The translations under genes and the position numbers were made by a program. The notes under the pieces are model-generated. The model was not told the DNA's origin and searched no databases. It worked only from the letters and a program-made list of their open reading frames with translations. A stretch of DNA of 15,201 nt from Ignavibacteria bacterium (GTDB taxonomy: Bacteria; Bacteroidota; Ignavibacteria; Kapaibacteriales; UBA4661): NCBI GenBank assembly GCA_013298375.1, contig JAAFHM010000009.1, positions 1 to 15,201 of the forward strand. The letters run 5' to 3'. Each line of letters opens with the position of its first letter. Positions within the stretch are counted from its first letter, which is position 1. Shown here in pieces: positions 1 to 8,356 of the stretch.

Positions 1-68
1 AAAGAAAATTTTGGGATTGCGATTGTTGTTTGTGAGCAATTGTACAAAAACACTGCCTTGGAAGTATT

Positions 69-929
69 TCAAAAAAACGTCAACTGCTCGGTTTTACGGT
101 CTTGATATGCATAATTGGTAATAAAAAGTTCCTGCCCTTTTGCCGCAGAACCCTGTTTGTAGTTATTCATGCCGTATTGCAATTCCCATTCGTAGCGATT
201 TGCAAAGGCAAAATTACGACGAATTGCGGGAGAATCATCGTAGGTAATGAGCCACTGATGAGAATTATTGCGCAAAGCTGTAGCAAATTCATCGTGGTTA
301 AAGGCAGTGTGCAAAATACCGTCTTTTCCATAGAGCCGCGATTTTGTTGCCGTCAAATACGGCGGGTCGAGAAACATAAAAACCGCATCACCGCTTGCAT
401 TGATGACTTCACGATAATCAAGATTCGTGATGCGCACTCCCGCTAAAAGCGGAGAAAGAGGTGCAAGACGCTCAATCGAAGAATCCGTAAAACGGCTTTC
501 AAACGCTTTTTGCGAATATCCACCCGAATCTACGGTGCCGGAAAATGTAATCCGATTCAAAACAAAAAAGCGTACAGCCCGCTCTAAAACAGAAAAGTGT
601 GTCGTATCCTGCCCGGAAAATTCCAAAAAGAGCTGTCTGCCATCGTGATAGTCACGTTTAATACGCCAAATTTCGCTAACAAGGCGCTCAGAATCTTGTT
701 TTGCCGCCTGCCAAAACGCATAAACGTCTGTATTCAAATCATTGATCCAAAATTTCTGTTCGATGCCTTCAGAAGCGCAATACTGCTGCCGCAGCCAAAG
801 GAATACGGATGCACCGCCGACAAAAGGCTCTCGGTATTCCTTGAAATTATGCGGTATATGGTCTGCGATATGGCGAATCGCACGAGACTTGCCGCCCGGA
901 TAGCGCAATGGACTTTTTACTTCACGCAT
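69..929 (-). CDS. D12-class (Dam-family) N6-adenine DNA methyltransferase
   Basis: Transfers a methyl group from S-adenosylmethionine to adenine N6 in a specific DNA site, most likely protecting host DNA from the endonuclease encoded just upstream. Seen in the 286-residue protein: the N-terminal LRYPGGK signature (about residues 8-14) and FVGG (36-39) of the SAM-binding region, and the catalytic DPPY motif at 188-191, all in the order usual for the D12/alpha class, at normal length. I chose the ATG at 927-929 because the family starts a few residues before RYPGGK and because this start overlaps the endonuclease stop by 8 bp, suggesting translational coupling. An upstream ATG at 957-959 in the same frame would add ten atypical residues. 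The recognition sequence cannot be read from the protein. Class assignment is strong; the pairing with the neighbour is inference. Confidence 0.95.
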   Translation of the reverse strand: MREVKSPLRYPGGKSRAIRHIADHIPHNFKEYREPFVGGASVFLWLRQQYCASEGIEQKFWINDLNTDVYAFWQAAKQDSERLVSEIWRIKRDYHDGRQLFLEFSGQDTTHFSVLERAVRFFVLNRITFSGTVDSGGYSQKAFESRFTDSSIERLAPLSPLLAGVRITNLDYREVINASGDAVFMFLDPPYLTATKSRLYGKDGILHTAFNHDEFATALRNNSHQWLITYDDSPAIRRNFAFANRYEWELQYGMNNYKQGSAAKGQELFITNYAYQDRKTEQLTFF

Positions 930-2043
930 GATTTTCCCCAATGCTAATTTGAAGACCATTTCCTTGTGCTTCGGCGTTAAGTTTTTGCAAGAGTTCGATT
1001 TTCTTGGAAAGACCTTTATGCTCTGGGATGCTCACAAATGCTTGAATCTCGGCATTTGAGCAGGGTAAATTTAGTGTTCCTCGCAGTTGTTGTGCCGTAC
1101 ATTTTAGGCGTGTTTGAAAAGGAGTTGGTGCATCATTTAAGCGCAATTCATCAATATTGGAAAATAAAATTAACTTGAATAGTCCATCTCGAATGTCAGA
1201 AAGCGAAGGAAGAAAACCACGTGTAGAGTTTTTTGATTCTTGAATAATGAGTGCCTTGTTTTCATAGAAAACTTCATCGGCAGTTAGGTAGTACACTCCA
1301 CCTAAGTAATTTTCCAATGCAAAGGTAGCTTTCTCGCCGTCGCTGAGGAGTTCTAACGCATGATGTGTGTGTAGCTCTCGATTACTGGCACTTTGTGAGC
1401 CTTTGAGCGATAAGGCTTTGAATTGCTCGAAGTCTGCGGAAATGTTTGTAAGGTAGGTGTAGAGCGCTTCTTGGTTGTGAATAGTGACACCAACTTTCTG
1501 AGAAATGGCTTGATACCCCTCCAATGCTTTGCGGAAAGTATTGGCAAATTGGGTTTCAAAAAGATGTTTATTCCAATGAAGAGCGCTTTGTTTGTAAGCA
1601 AAAATATCTCGAATTTGATTGTTGATAACTTCAGCGTTAAAGCGCTGTTTCGTCAATTTTTGCCGATGCTTTTGTGATGCACTTGCATTTTTTTCAGCAG
1701 TTTCATAATACCCCAACACAATATAGACATTCAGTAAATTCATCCACGAAATCGTTGAAAACTGAATCTTGTCTAAATCACCGTCTTGCCCCTCGTCTTT
1801 AATAACAGGAATAACCGTGATGCTTTTCGAGCAGTTAAACGTGTTGTAAATGCGTTCAAAAGGATAGCTCCGTGTACGCTTGGGAGACACCCACTTGGAA
1901 AAACCAATTTGTGTGGTACTATGTGTGAGAACACCATAGCTAGATGCTTCGTTTATATCGAATCCATCCAAGCTATATTCACGCAACGGCTCGGTAAGAT
2001 GCGCTTCGTAGCGAACATTTTTGATAAAACCTGTGAGGTGCAT
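922..2043 (-). CDS. Putative type II restriction endonuclease
   Basis: Unassigned 373-residue protein, called a restriction enzyme from context and a nuclease-like motif. Residues about 248-271 hold a stretch with acidic D256/E257, a hydrophobic strand and then E269-S-K271, which fits a PD-(D/E)XK active site. Residues 77-112 contain a charged VIPVIKDEGQDGD segment followed by a hydrophobic helix, which I recall from restriction-enzyme-like hypothetical proteins but cannot name as a family. Its stop codon overlaps the methyltransferase start by 8 bp, a typical arrangement for an R-M pair, and it begins 11 bp after the SRPBCC membrane gene. No controller (C) gene is visible. The gene is visibly richer in A+T than the TonB receptor gene, compatible with transfer. 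Alternative: a methyltransferase-associated protein of other function. Cleavage site unknown. Confidence 0.7.
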   Translation of the reverse strand: MHLTGFIKNVRYEAHLTEPLREYSLDGFDINEASSYGVLTHSTTQIGFSKWVSPKRTRSYPFERIYNTFNCSKSITVIPVIKDEGQDGDLDKIQFSTISWMNLLNVYIVLGYYETAEKNASASQKHRQKLTKQRFNAEVINNQIRDIFAYKQSALHWNKHLFETQFANTFRKALEGYQAISQKVGVTIHNQEALYTYLTNISADFEQFKALSLKGSQSASNRELHTHHALELLSDGEKATFALENYLGGVYYLTADEVFYENKALIIQESKNSTRGFLPSLSDIRDGLFKLILFSNIDELRLNDAPTPFQTRLKCTAQQLRGTLNLPCSNAEIQAFVSIPEHKGLSKKIELLQKLNAEAQGNGLQISIGENHA

Positions 2044-2054
2044 ATACGCTTTGA

Positions 2055-3068
2055 TTATTGTTGAATAATTTCTGTCTGCTTAGAACCCGCTTCACAGCGG
2101 CGTTTGATGACCATCAAGATATTCGATTGTATGTCTTGCATAATCGCTCCCGTCCACAAACCCGCATACAGATTGAAGTTTGTGCTAAGGCGCTGCTCAC
2201 TCCAAAGGTGTAGAATTACGTCATCACCTTGCTGTTCCAAGCGGTATGTGCCTTGAAGAATATCGAAATACTTCCCACCAATGGTAACGTGTTCATCAAA
2301 TGTTGTGGGCGGAATAGCTTCGGTATTGGCTTTGATGGAAAAGCTGATGAGTTCTTGGTCGCGCCAATCGGTAATGGTTTCCGTAAAAACGACACCGCGC
2401 TCAAAACTCGCATGGCGCACTCCGCCTATGCCTTCGTGTGAAAGTGTTGCTTCAATCGGCTTGGGGAAGCCGATACGATGAAAGAAACTCGTGGTCTGCT
2501 CTTGCGGTTGAATCGCCGGAACGCGAATGATATTGCGCCAGACAACCTCTTTCGGTGCATGGATCCGTATTTCAGATTGTACTGTTTTTACGGAGCGATT
2601 ATCCCCCAAAAGCCCGTTTTCAAGCGGTACGGAGACAAACGGAATTATTACCAATGATGCTAACACCAATGATTGCTGCTGCGCAGAAGCCGCCTTCTTC
2701 AAACCCGCAAGAATCCTTGCACACAGACCGCCCACGCTTCCAAGCACCGCCACGACGGGAAAAATGAATGCTACACAAATCAAGCCTTCAAGATTGGTTA
2801 GCATAGCTCCAATCAAGAAAAGAAAAGCCGCAAGCCATGGCATCACGAGCGCATACCACCATTTTATGCGCAATTTTTCCGGTGAAAACCACACCGTCAG
2901 AAAACCAATGGCAATCGGAACAATAAAGATAAAGCCAATCGTCATCAGTTCTGCTTCCATAGCTACCCGCATAAGCAAGCCGTAGAGTGCTCCTAAGGAG
3001 ATAGCTAGTAGAGAACTTGCCCACGGATGAGTGCGAAGAAATTCGATTATTTTGTGAATAATATCCAT
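2055..3068 (-). CDS. Multi-pass membrane protein with C-terminal SRPBCC domain
   Basis: 337 residues. The N-terminal half has about five hydrophobic segments (roughly residues 17-36, 41-61, 70-90, 94-118 and 133-149), so it sits in the inner membrane. From about residue 160 to 325 it has an SRPBCC (START/Bet v1-like) pattern: a beta strand SEIRIHAPKEVVWRNI at the start as in polyketide-cyclase-like proteins, alternating strands, and a closing long helix. SRPBCC domains form a cavity that binds hydrophobic ligands; the ligand here is unknown. It starts 35 bp after the AraC regulator gene on the same strand and ends 11 bp before the restriction gene, so it is probably co-transcribed with the regulator and may respond to, or be controlled with, the same signal. 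The domain fold is a good inference; the biological role is not known. Confidence 0.8.
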   Translation of the reverse strand: MDIIHKIIEFLRTHPWASSLLAISLGALYGLLMRVAMEAELMTIGFIFIVPIAIGFLTVWFSPEKLRIKWWYALVMPWLAAFLFLIGAMLTNLEGLICVAFIFPVVAVLGSVGGLCARILAGLKKAASAQQQSLVLASLVIIPFVSVPLENGLLGDNRSVKTVQSEIRIHAPKEVVWRNIIRVPAIQPQEQTTSFFHRIGFPKPIEATLSHEGIGGVRHASFERGVVFTETITDWRDQELISFSIKANTEAIPPTTFDEHVTIGGKYFDILQGTYRLEQQGDDVILHLWSEQRLSTNFNLYAGLWTGAIMQDIQSNILMVIKRRCEAGSKQTEIIQQ

Positions 3069-3103
3069 GAGGTTGCGAGTAGAAAATGATGATATAGAGC
3101 GAT

Positions 3104-4123
3104 TTACAAGTGGACGGATTTCGGCGACAGACCAAAGCGTTTCTTAAACGCAGTACTGAAGTGCTGTGGCGAGGAATATCCGAGTTCATAGGCGATTTCG
3201 CTCACCGATTTCTCGCGCTCCAAAAGCAGCATTTGTGCGCGTTCCAGCCGATGCTCTGCGACAAATCCAAAAACGGTTGTACCAAAAACTTCCTTAAATT
3301 CTCGCTTGAGCTTGTATTCGTTTAGTCCCACAACCCGCGCCAATTCAGGCAGCGATGGTGGCTCTTCGATATGATGCCGCAAATAATCTTGTGCAAAATG
3401 TAGGCGCTCTTTGTCGCTCCGTGAAACCCGTCCAGCAAGTGTTTTTGAGCCTTGCAGGGTGCTTCCACAGAGCATTTTCTGATAATTAAATGCCTCGGCT
3501 TGTAGCACAATCAATTCTAAGCACTTCGAGTAGAGAAACATTTTTTTCAGCCCACCCGCAAAGTGGCAGTGTAGAATTTGCTGAATAACCGCGCTCATTT
3601 GCTGAGTGAGCGGCAGATGATGTTCCGAAAGGTGCATAGAGCGCCCTTCGTGGATGGTTTCAGCAAAGCGTTGGAGTGCGTCGTTGCCGTCGTGCGTGAG
3701 GCGAAGCCACGTTGGTTTGTCAATTTTGAATATGACCATCTCTGATTGGGGTGTGCCGCTCCATGTCTCGCCTTCGTAGCCCTGAGTGTACATAACGCTG
3801 TGCTGCCGTCCTGTCATGACGTGTGCTTTTTGCCAGCGCGTATTGGTGGCGGTTTGTTGCCCCGAAAGCAGAAAATCGGTATAAACCCCGTCAAAATCGT
3901 GATTCCAATGAATCATATTCCGTTCATTATCGCCTTCACACATCCAGTGTTGGCGAAAAATGCCAATGCCGTCGAACAACCATTGCTGGGAGGTAAATTC
4001 TGCCGAGGGAAACGAGATACTGACCGTCTGCTCCACGAGAATAGGCGGATTGGTAATATCGTCGGGATAGGTTTGTCGCTGGATAAGCTGACTATCGCTT
4101 GCGTTGCGGGTGATGGTATTCAT
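3104..4123 (-). CDS. AraC-family transcriptional regulator, PchR-like
   Basis: 339 residues. The C-terminal hundred residues hold the two helix-turn-helix units of AraC/XylS proteins: LPELARVVGLNEYKLKREF (about 258-276) and SVSEIAYELGYSSPQHFSTA (about 305-324), followed by the conserved FKKRFGLSPKS tail. The first unit with GLNEYKLKREFKEVFG is typical of the PchR subgroup, whose founding member activates siderophore uptake genes. The N-terminal 200 residues would be the sensing domain. It starts 82 bp after the stop codon of the sensor kinase and precedes the SRPBCC membrane gene by 35 bp, probably as one unit. A direct repeat just upstream of its start may be its own operator. What it senses is unknown; metal or siderophore sensing is suggested only by the subgroup and the nearby receptor. 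Confidence 0.93.
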   Translation of the reverse strand: MNTITRNASDSQLIQRQTYPDDITNPPILVEQTVSISFPSAEFTSQQWLFDGIGIFRQHWMCEGDNERNMIHWNHDFDGVYTDFLLSGQQTATNTRWQKAHVMTGRQHSVMYTQGYEGETWSGTPQSEMVIFKIDKPTWLRLTHDGNDALQRFAETIHEGRSMHLSEHHLPLTQQMSAVIQQILHCHFAGGLKKMFLYSKCLELIVLQAEAFNYQKMLCGSTLQGSKTLAGRVSRSDKERLHFAQDYLRHHIEEPPSLPELARVVGLNEYKLKREFKEVFGTTVFGFVAEHRLERAQMLLLEREKSVSEIAYELGYSSPQHFSTAFKKRFGLSPKSVHL

Positions 4124-4142
4124 TGTTTTGCTGCTCCGTCAT

Positions 4143-4163
4143 TGTGCATTTTCTGTGCATTTT
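4143..4163. promoter_or_regulatory. Perfect 10-bp direct repeat before the AraC gene
   Basis: TGTGCATTTT occurs at 4143-4152 and again at 4154-4163, a period of 11 bp or one helical turn. A partial third copy, GCATTTTT, lies at 4200-4207 over the sensor kinase stop codon. The pair is 19-40 bp before the AraC start codon. AraC proteins commonly bind direct repeats on one DNA face, so this may be an autoregulatory operator. The repeat is seen; the function is inferred. Confidence 0.4.
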
Positions 4164-4205
4164 TCTTCTGCAAATTACGACTTTCGCAGGGAAACCATTG
4201 CATTT

Positions 4206-7200
4206 TTACACGCTTGCGGAAGGCAACTCGACGCAAAATGTTGCACCGTTGCCCAATTCGGTATCGCACCAAACACGCCCATTCATTGCTTCGACCATAC
4301 GCTTCACAATCGAAAGACCAAGCCCCGTTGATTGTTCGCCACCAGTGGGACGGGCAGAGAGTCGTACAAATTTGCCAAAAAGTTTTGCCTTATCTTCTGC
4401 GCTCAAACCGGGTCCTTCGTCTTGAACCTCAACACAAACAGTGTTATTGCTCGTTTTGAGGCGAACATAAATATTTTTTTCTTGCGGTGAATATTTCACT
4501 GCATTCGAGATAAGGTTATCCAAGACTTCCGTCATCACGTTTGTATCGGCATACGCCATAATCTGCTCTTCAGACGAGGAAAAATACAGCGCAAGATTTT
4601 TCGCCTGCGCACGCTCTTCGTACTCGCTCACCATAGTGCGCGTTAGTGCAACAAGTTCAATATTTGCGGGATGAACATTAAAATTGCCGGATTCAATTGC
4701 GTTAATATCCAGTAAATTCGTGATGATGTTGGTCATGCGCTCGGCAGAAATTTCTATGGAGCCAAGCCGCTCCAACACGTCGTTTTTGCTCATTCGGTCA
4801 TAATATTTCTGCACAAGCGAAATCGTCATGCGGATTGCAGCGAGAGGATTTTTGAGGTCGTGCGTAGCAATACCAAGAAACTCATTCTTCTCTTGATTGA
4901 GCGCCTGCAACTGGGCGTTACTTTCTTGCAATTCACTATTTGCTAATTCAATATCGGCGGCTTGTATTTCCAGAATATGCTGCTGACGCTGAATTTCACC
5001 ATTTGCTTCGGTCAGATGGAGATTTTTTTCATTGAGTGCCGTATTAACAAGCTCGATTTCACGGGCTTGGTTGTCAAGAATGTCCATCTGGCGCACAATT
5101 TCAGCGTTTTGCTGCTCTATTTCTTCCGAATGCTCTTCAATCTGGCGTGTGCGCTCATGCACCATTTTTTCCAATATTTCAGCTCGTGCCTTCAATCGCC
5201 ATGTACGCAAGCGCAGTATGAGTACGCCCAGAGCAAAAAAGGCAACCGCACAGAGCGCATAAAACCACCATGTTTGATAAAAATATGCTTCCACAATCAC
5301 CGTTACCGCGTCCCCAGTCGTATTCCAAACGCCATCGTTATTGCTTGCAATGACGCGGAACGTATATTTTCCCGGTGGGAGATGGGAGAAATATGCAGAA
5401 CGGCGCGTCCCGGCGCTAATCCACGTTTTATCTAGCCCTTCAAGCATAAAGCGAAATTCAACCCGCTCCGATGCCGTCAAGCAAATAGCCGTGTAGCGCA
5501 GTTCCAGACGCTCGGTTCCTGCGGGCAGCGTAATCGTCGTGTTTGTGGATATGAACGGCACAATTCCTGCTTCGGTAGCAGCACTTTCACAGTAAACAAT
5601 GGGTGGAAGTCGGTTCGTGGCATATTTTCCGGGGTGAATAATTGCAACACCTTTCAGCGTCGGTATCCAAAAATCCCCTTCGCGAGTAATCGTCGCAAAA
5701 CTGGGAACGGTGCAATTATTCGTTAATAACCCATTGCTGCGCGTAAAAACCTGTGATGCAAATTTTGTGCGGTCGGCGGCGCAACGAAAAAGGTCTTGTT
5801 TCGTAATACGCGCCACTCCTTCATCGCTCGTCACCCAAATCATCCCAGAAGCATCTTCCATGACGTGAAAAACATTTTCATCCGGCAAACCATCTTTCTG
5901 CGTAAAGGTTGTCGCAACACCATTTCGCCACAACACCAAGCCATCATTGCAGGGAATCCAGACTTCATCGCTCGTCGGCGATTGTATGACGCGAAAAGCA
6001 TCACCGCTTGGCAAGTCAATATTTGGCTTCAGATGTGTGCGAGAGCCATCGGCGGGATTGATGACGACGACTCCTCCACCATTGGTACTCACCCATATTT
6101 TGCCGGAACGGTCTTGGATAATTCCCAAGATGCTATTGGAGGGCAGAGCGCCGTTTTTGACCGTCATTGACGTAAATACGTCATTTTTGAAGGTGCTCAT
6201 ACCGTTTACTGTTCCAATCCACAACGTTCCGTCGCGGGCGGCGCAAAGGCTGCGAATTTGGTCATCCACCAGCCCGTCGCGCATGGCGTACGCCGTGATG
6301 CGCCCCTCAGGGGAAATTTTATGCAGCGCTCCGTATGTGCCAATCCACACATTTCCTAAACTATCTTGAGCCAATGACCTTGCCAGTGCCGTAATCAAAC
6401 CGTTTTGCGCGGTATAGGTTGTCGTTCTTGTCGGCGTGATGCGCTGCACTCCGCTAAAGGTGGCTATCCACATTGCGCCATCGCGGGCTTGGAGTGTGGC
6501 ATAGACAATCGGATTCACAAGTCCCATGCGAGGCTCAACGCGGCTAAACATCCCGCGTTTCAAACGGTTCAGCCCTCCGTAATAGGTTCCAATCCACATA
6601 TTTCCTTCGGTGTCTTCTGCGAGCGAGCGCACGGAATTATCGGACAAACCGTCCTCAGTGGAATAGCGGTATAATTGCGGGTTTGGTGAAGATTTTGTCC
6701 ACAGCAGTACGCCATTATCCGCACCAATCCACAAGTTTCCATCGCGGTCTTCGATAAAATCATGCACCGGCATCAGATTTTGCAATGCCGAATCTCGAAT
6801 CATTTGACCATTGACAAATCGGCAAATGCCGTTTCGTGTTCCCACCCAAATTGTTCCAGAGCGGTCTTCAAACAAACATTCCACAGCCTGACCCGGCAAG
6901 CCTTTCGATACATCAAAGACGCGCAAATCCTGAGGAGTCGAGCGCGAAGGGCGATAGTACAAGCCAACGCGCGTTCCCTGCCAAAATCCACCGCGTTTGT
7001 CGAGAAGAATTTCCTGCGACACTTCGGGCGTATCACGATTATACACATCATCACGCCGGATAGTGAAGGTTTTTCCCGACGCGTCGGGTGAAATTGCGTA
7101 AATACCCTTATTCGCCGTCAAATAAATCGTACCATAATCAGAGCTTGATTCTATGCGGTTTTCCGTCCAACCACGAATCATTTTATCGGTGAAACCAAAC

Positions 7201-7670
7201 GCCGAATCAAGACGCAACATCGTACCATCTTTACGAAGGCAGACAATACCGCCTTCCTGTACACCGAACCAGAGATTTTCCTTGCGGTCTTCCCAAAATG
7301 TCGAAATTACATTCGACCGAAAAAGTGGTGTGTTGGTGCGACGCAATATCGTGAAGTTTTTTCCATCGAATCGTCCTACCCCATTAAACGTGCTGAACCA
7401 CAAGTAACCATCACGTGTTTGGCGGAGTTCGAGAATAGAATTATTCGGCAAACCGCTTTCGGTCGTCCACGTATCCAAAGCGGTATATCGCAAAGGAGAA
7501 TTGGTGTGCAGTTCGATATGACGCTCAACGCCAACTTTGTTTTGCTCCGGCTTGATTTGGGCAAAAAGTGAAGCAGCAAAAGCCGTAGCACAGCCAATAA
7601 TCCATACAGCACCGACAAAGGCACGGTAAATACGTGGTCTGAGCCTATTGTTGGCAGAAGTGAACACCAT
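4206..7670 (-). CDS. Large propeller-sensor histidine kinase (Reg_prop, Y_Y_Y, HisKA, HATPase)
   Basis: Membrane sensor kinase of 1154 residues from the ATG at 7668-7670. That start places a basic stretch directly before a hydrophobic signal or anchor segment (about residues 17-38); an in-frame start at 7736 would add 22 residues. Residues about 60-690 are repeated two-component-regulator propeller blades, with recurring patterns such as RDGNLWIGADNG, forming a periplasmic sensor. A Y_Y_Y domain follows (about 715-795), then a membrane helix (802-823) and a long coiled coil (828-928). The kinase core has THDLKNPL with phospho-acceptor His937, the N box DNLISNAVKYS near 1051, DEGPG near 1084 and GLGLS near 1116. 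There is no receiver or DNA-binding domain, unlike the hybrid kinases that share this sensor, so a separate response regulator is needed and none is in the window. It is divergent from the metal-uptake genes and upstream of the AraC gene. Confidence 0.95.
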   Translation of the reverse strand: MVFTSANNRLRPRIYRAFVGAVWIIGCATAFAASLFAQIKPEQNKVGVERHIELHTNSPLRYTALDTWTTESGLPNNSILELRQTRDGYLWFSTFNGVGRFDGKNFTILRRTNTPLFRSNVISTFWEDRKENLWFGVQEGGIVCLRKDGTMLRLDSAFGFTDKMIRGWTENRIESSSDYGTIYLTANKGIYAISPDASGKTFTIRRDDVYNRDTPEVSQEILLDKRGGFWQGTRVGLYYRPSRSTPQDLRVFDVSKGLPGQAVECLFEDRSGTIWVGTRNGICRFVNGQMIRDSALQNLMPVHDFIEDRDGNLWIGADNGVLLWTKSSPNPQLYRYSTEDGLSDNSVRSLAEDTEGNMWIGTYYGGLNRLKRGMFSRVEPRMGLVNPIVYATLQARDGAMWIATFSGVQRITPTRTTTYTAQNGLITALARSLAQDSLGNVWIGTYGALHKISPEGRITAYAMRDGLVDDQIRSLCAARDGTLWIGTVNGMSTFKNDVFTSMTVKNGALPSNSILGIIQDRSGKIWVSTNGGGVVVINPADGSRTHLKPNIDLPSGDAFRVIQSPTSDEVWIPCNDGLVLWRNGVATTFTQKDGLPDENVFHVMEDASGMIWVTSDEGVARITKQDLFRCAADRTKFASQVFTRSNGLLTNNCTVPSFATITREGDFWIPTLKGVAIIHPGKYATNRLPPIVYCESAATEAGIVPFISTNTTITLPAGTERLELRYTAICLTASERVEFRFMLEGLDKTWISAGTRRSAYFSHLPPGKYTFRVIASNNDGVWNTTGDAVTVIVEAYFYQTWWFYALCAVAFFALGVLILRLRTWRLKARAEILEKMVHERTRQIEEHSEEIEQQNAEIVRQMDILDNQAREIELVNTALNEKNLHLTEANGEIQRQQHILEIQAADIELANSELQESNAQLQALNQEKNEFLGIATHDLKNPLAAIRMTISLVQKYYDRMSKNDVLERLGSIEISAERMTNIITNLLDINAIESGNFNVHPANIELVALTRTMVSEYEERAQAKNLALYFSSSEEQIMAYADTNVMTEVLDNLISNAVKYSPQEKNIYVRLKTSNNTVCVEVQDEGPGLSAEDKAKLFGKFVRLSARPTGGEQSTGLGLSIVKRMVEAMNGRVWCDTELGNGATFCVELPSASV

Positions 7671-7881
7671 GAAATATGCGTTAAAACAGGTGAAAGACGT
7701 AGAAGAGGCGCAACGGCGCGAGGGGGAATATAGCAAAAAGGCGGGATTATCGCACGTTTTTCATCGTGAGTACGCAAAATTCCGAAAATTCGGTATCTTG
7801 TGGAGATTTGATTTACAAAATTTAGTTCTTCAGTTTGAAGTCAGTGCCACACCACAAAAAAGCCTACCAAGCAGACGCTAA

Positions 7882-7898
7882 TTGCGAATCATTTGCAA
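7882..7898. promoter_or_regulatory. Candidate Fur-superfamily operator (Zur/Fur-like box)
   Basis: TTGCGAATCATTTGCAA is a 17-bp dyad around the central C at 7890. Seven of eight positions pair, the only mismatch being G7886 against T7894. It contains the AATNATT core common to Fur, Zur, PerR and Mur operators. It lies 28 bp before the start of the His-rich gene that heads the TonB receptor operon, a suitable place for metal-dependent repression, and 211 bp from the divergent sensor kinase start. The dyad is seen; which regulator binds is unknown. Confidence 0.5.
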
Positions 7899-7926
7899 AA
7901 GCATTTTTTTTGTGGTACATTGCAGA

Positions 7927-8280
7927 ATGCTTCACGTTCATCATCATACCGCATCGGCACTCATACGCTCTCTCGCGCTGATAATCATGCTACTGCTTCC
8001 AACAGTACGCATTGCAGCGGTATTACATACACACGAAGGCGAAAAAGCATCGCCTACTCATGAACACTCTCATTCACCGCTCACCGCAGAACACAACGAC
8101 TGCCCGCTCTGCGACTTTCTTGCTTTTAGCCATAGTGAAGCAGCATCAATCCAAACCTTGATGTTTGGGGCAATGCTCCTATCGTCGTATATTCTTGCGT
8201 CACAGCCTCGCTGTACGTCTTTTGCTTCTTCATTACGCCTTGCAGACCGCGCCCCACCTGCTTTTCCAGCCTTCGCATAA
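7927..8280 (+). CDS. Small His-rich membrane protein, DUF2946-like
   Basis: 117 residues from the ATG at 7927; a TTG start at 7882 would fall inside the putative operator and is less likely. An HVHHH cluster (residues 3-7) precedes a hydrophobic signal or anchor segment (about 12-32). A His-rich stretch HTHEG...THEHSH (34-49) then leads to H56-N-D-C59-P-L-C62, a possible metal-binding site. A second hydrophobic segment covers about 76-91 and the tail has DRAPPA. The spaced CPLC motif and the RAPPA end are typical of DUF2946 proteins, which I know mainly as neighbours of TonB-dependent metal receptors; their activity is not established. The receptor gene follows 76 bp downstream on the same strand, so a role in handling Zn, Cu or a related metal in the envelope is inferred. 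Confidence 0.8.
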   Translation: MLHVHHHTASALIRSLALIIMLLLPTVRIAAVLHTHEGEKASPTHEHSHSPLTAEHNDCPLCDFLAFSHSEAASIQTLMFGAMLLSSYILASQPRCTSFASSLRLADRAPPAFPAFA

Positions 8281-8298
8281 TTCACGCTCCTGTCGCCA

Positions 8299-8316
8299 TA
8301 ACGCTCCTTCGCGTTA
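8299..8316 (+). repeat. Small hairpin between the His-rich gene and the receptor gene
   Basis: TAACGC (8299-8304) and GCGTTA (8311-8316) are perfect inverted arms of 6 bp around a 6-base loop. No run of T follows, so it is not a standard intrinsic terminator. It lies in the 76-bp gap and could affect mRNA stability or the relative expression of the two genes, or be chance. Confidence 0.3.
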
Positions 8317-8356
8317 GAACGGCTTATCCGATTCAATCCGCCCCAACCCAGCTTTC

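Noticed and set aside
2788..3189. Minus-strand 133-codon frame across the SRPBCC and AraC gene ends
   Set aside because: It is a shadow frame; both real genes have clear domain content in their own frames.
7782..7793. CCGAA-AA-TTCGG inverted repeat in the divergent control region
   Set aside because: Arms of only 5 bp, no extension and no link to a known operator; likely chance.
7648..7881. Plus-strand open frame of 77 codons in the divergent intergenic region
   Set aside because: It overlaps the sensor kinase start, has low-complexity charged composition and resembles no family I know; the region is better explained as a control region.
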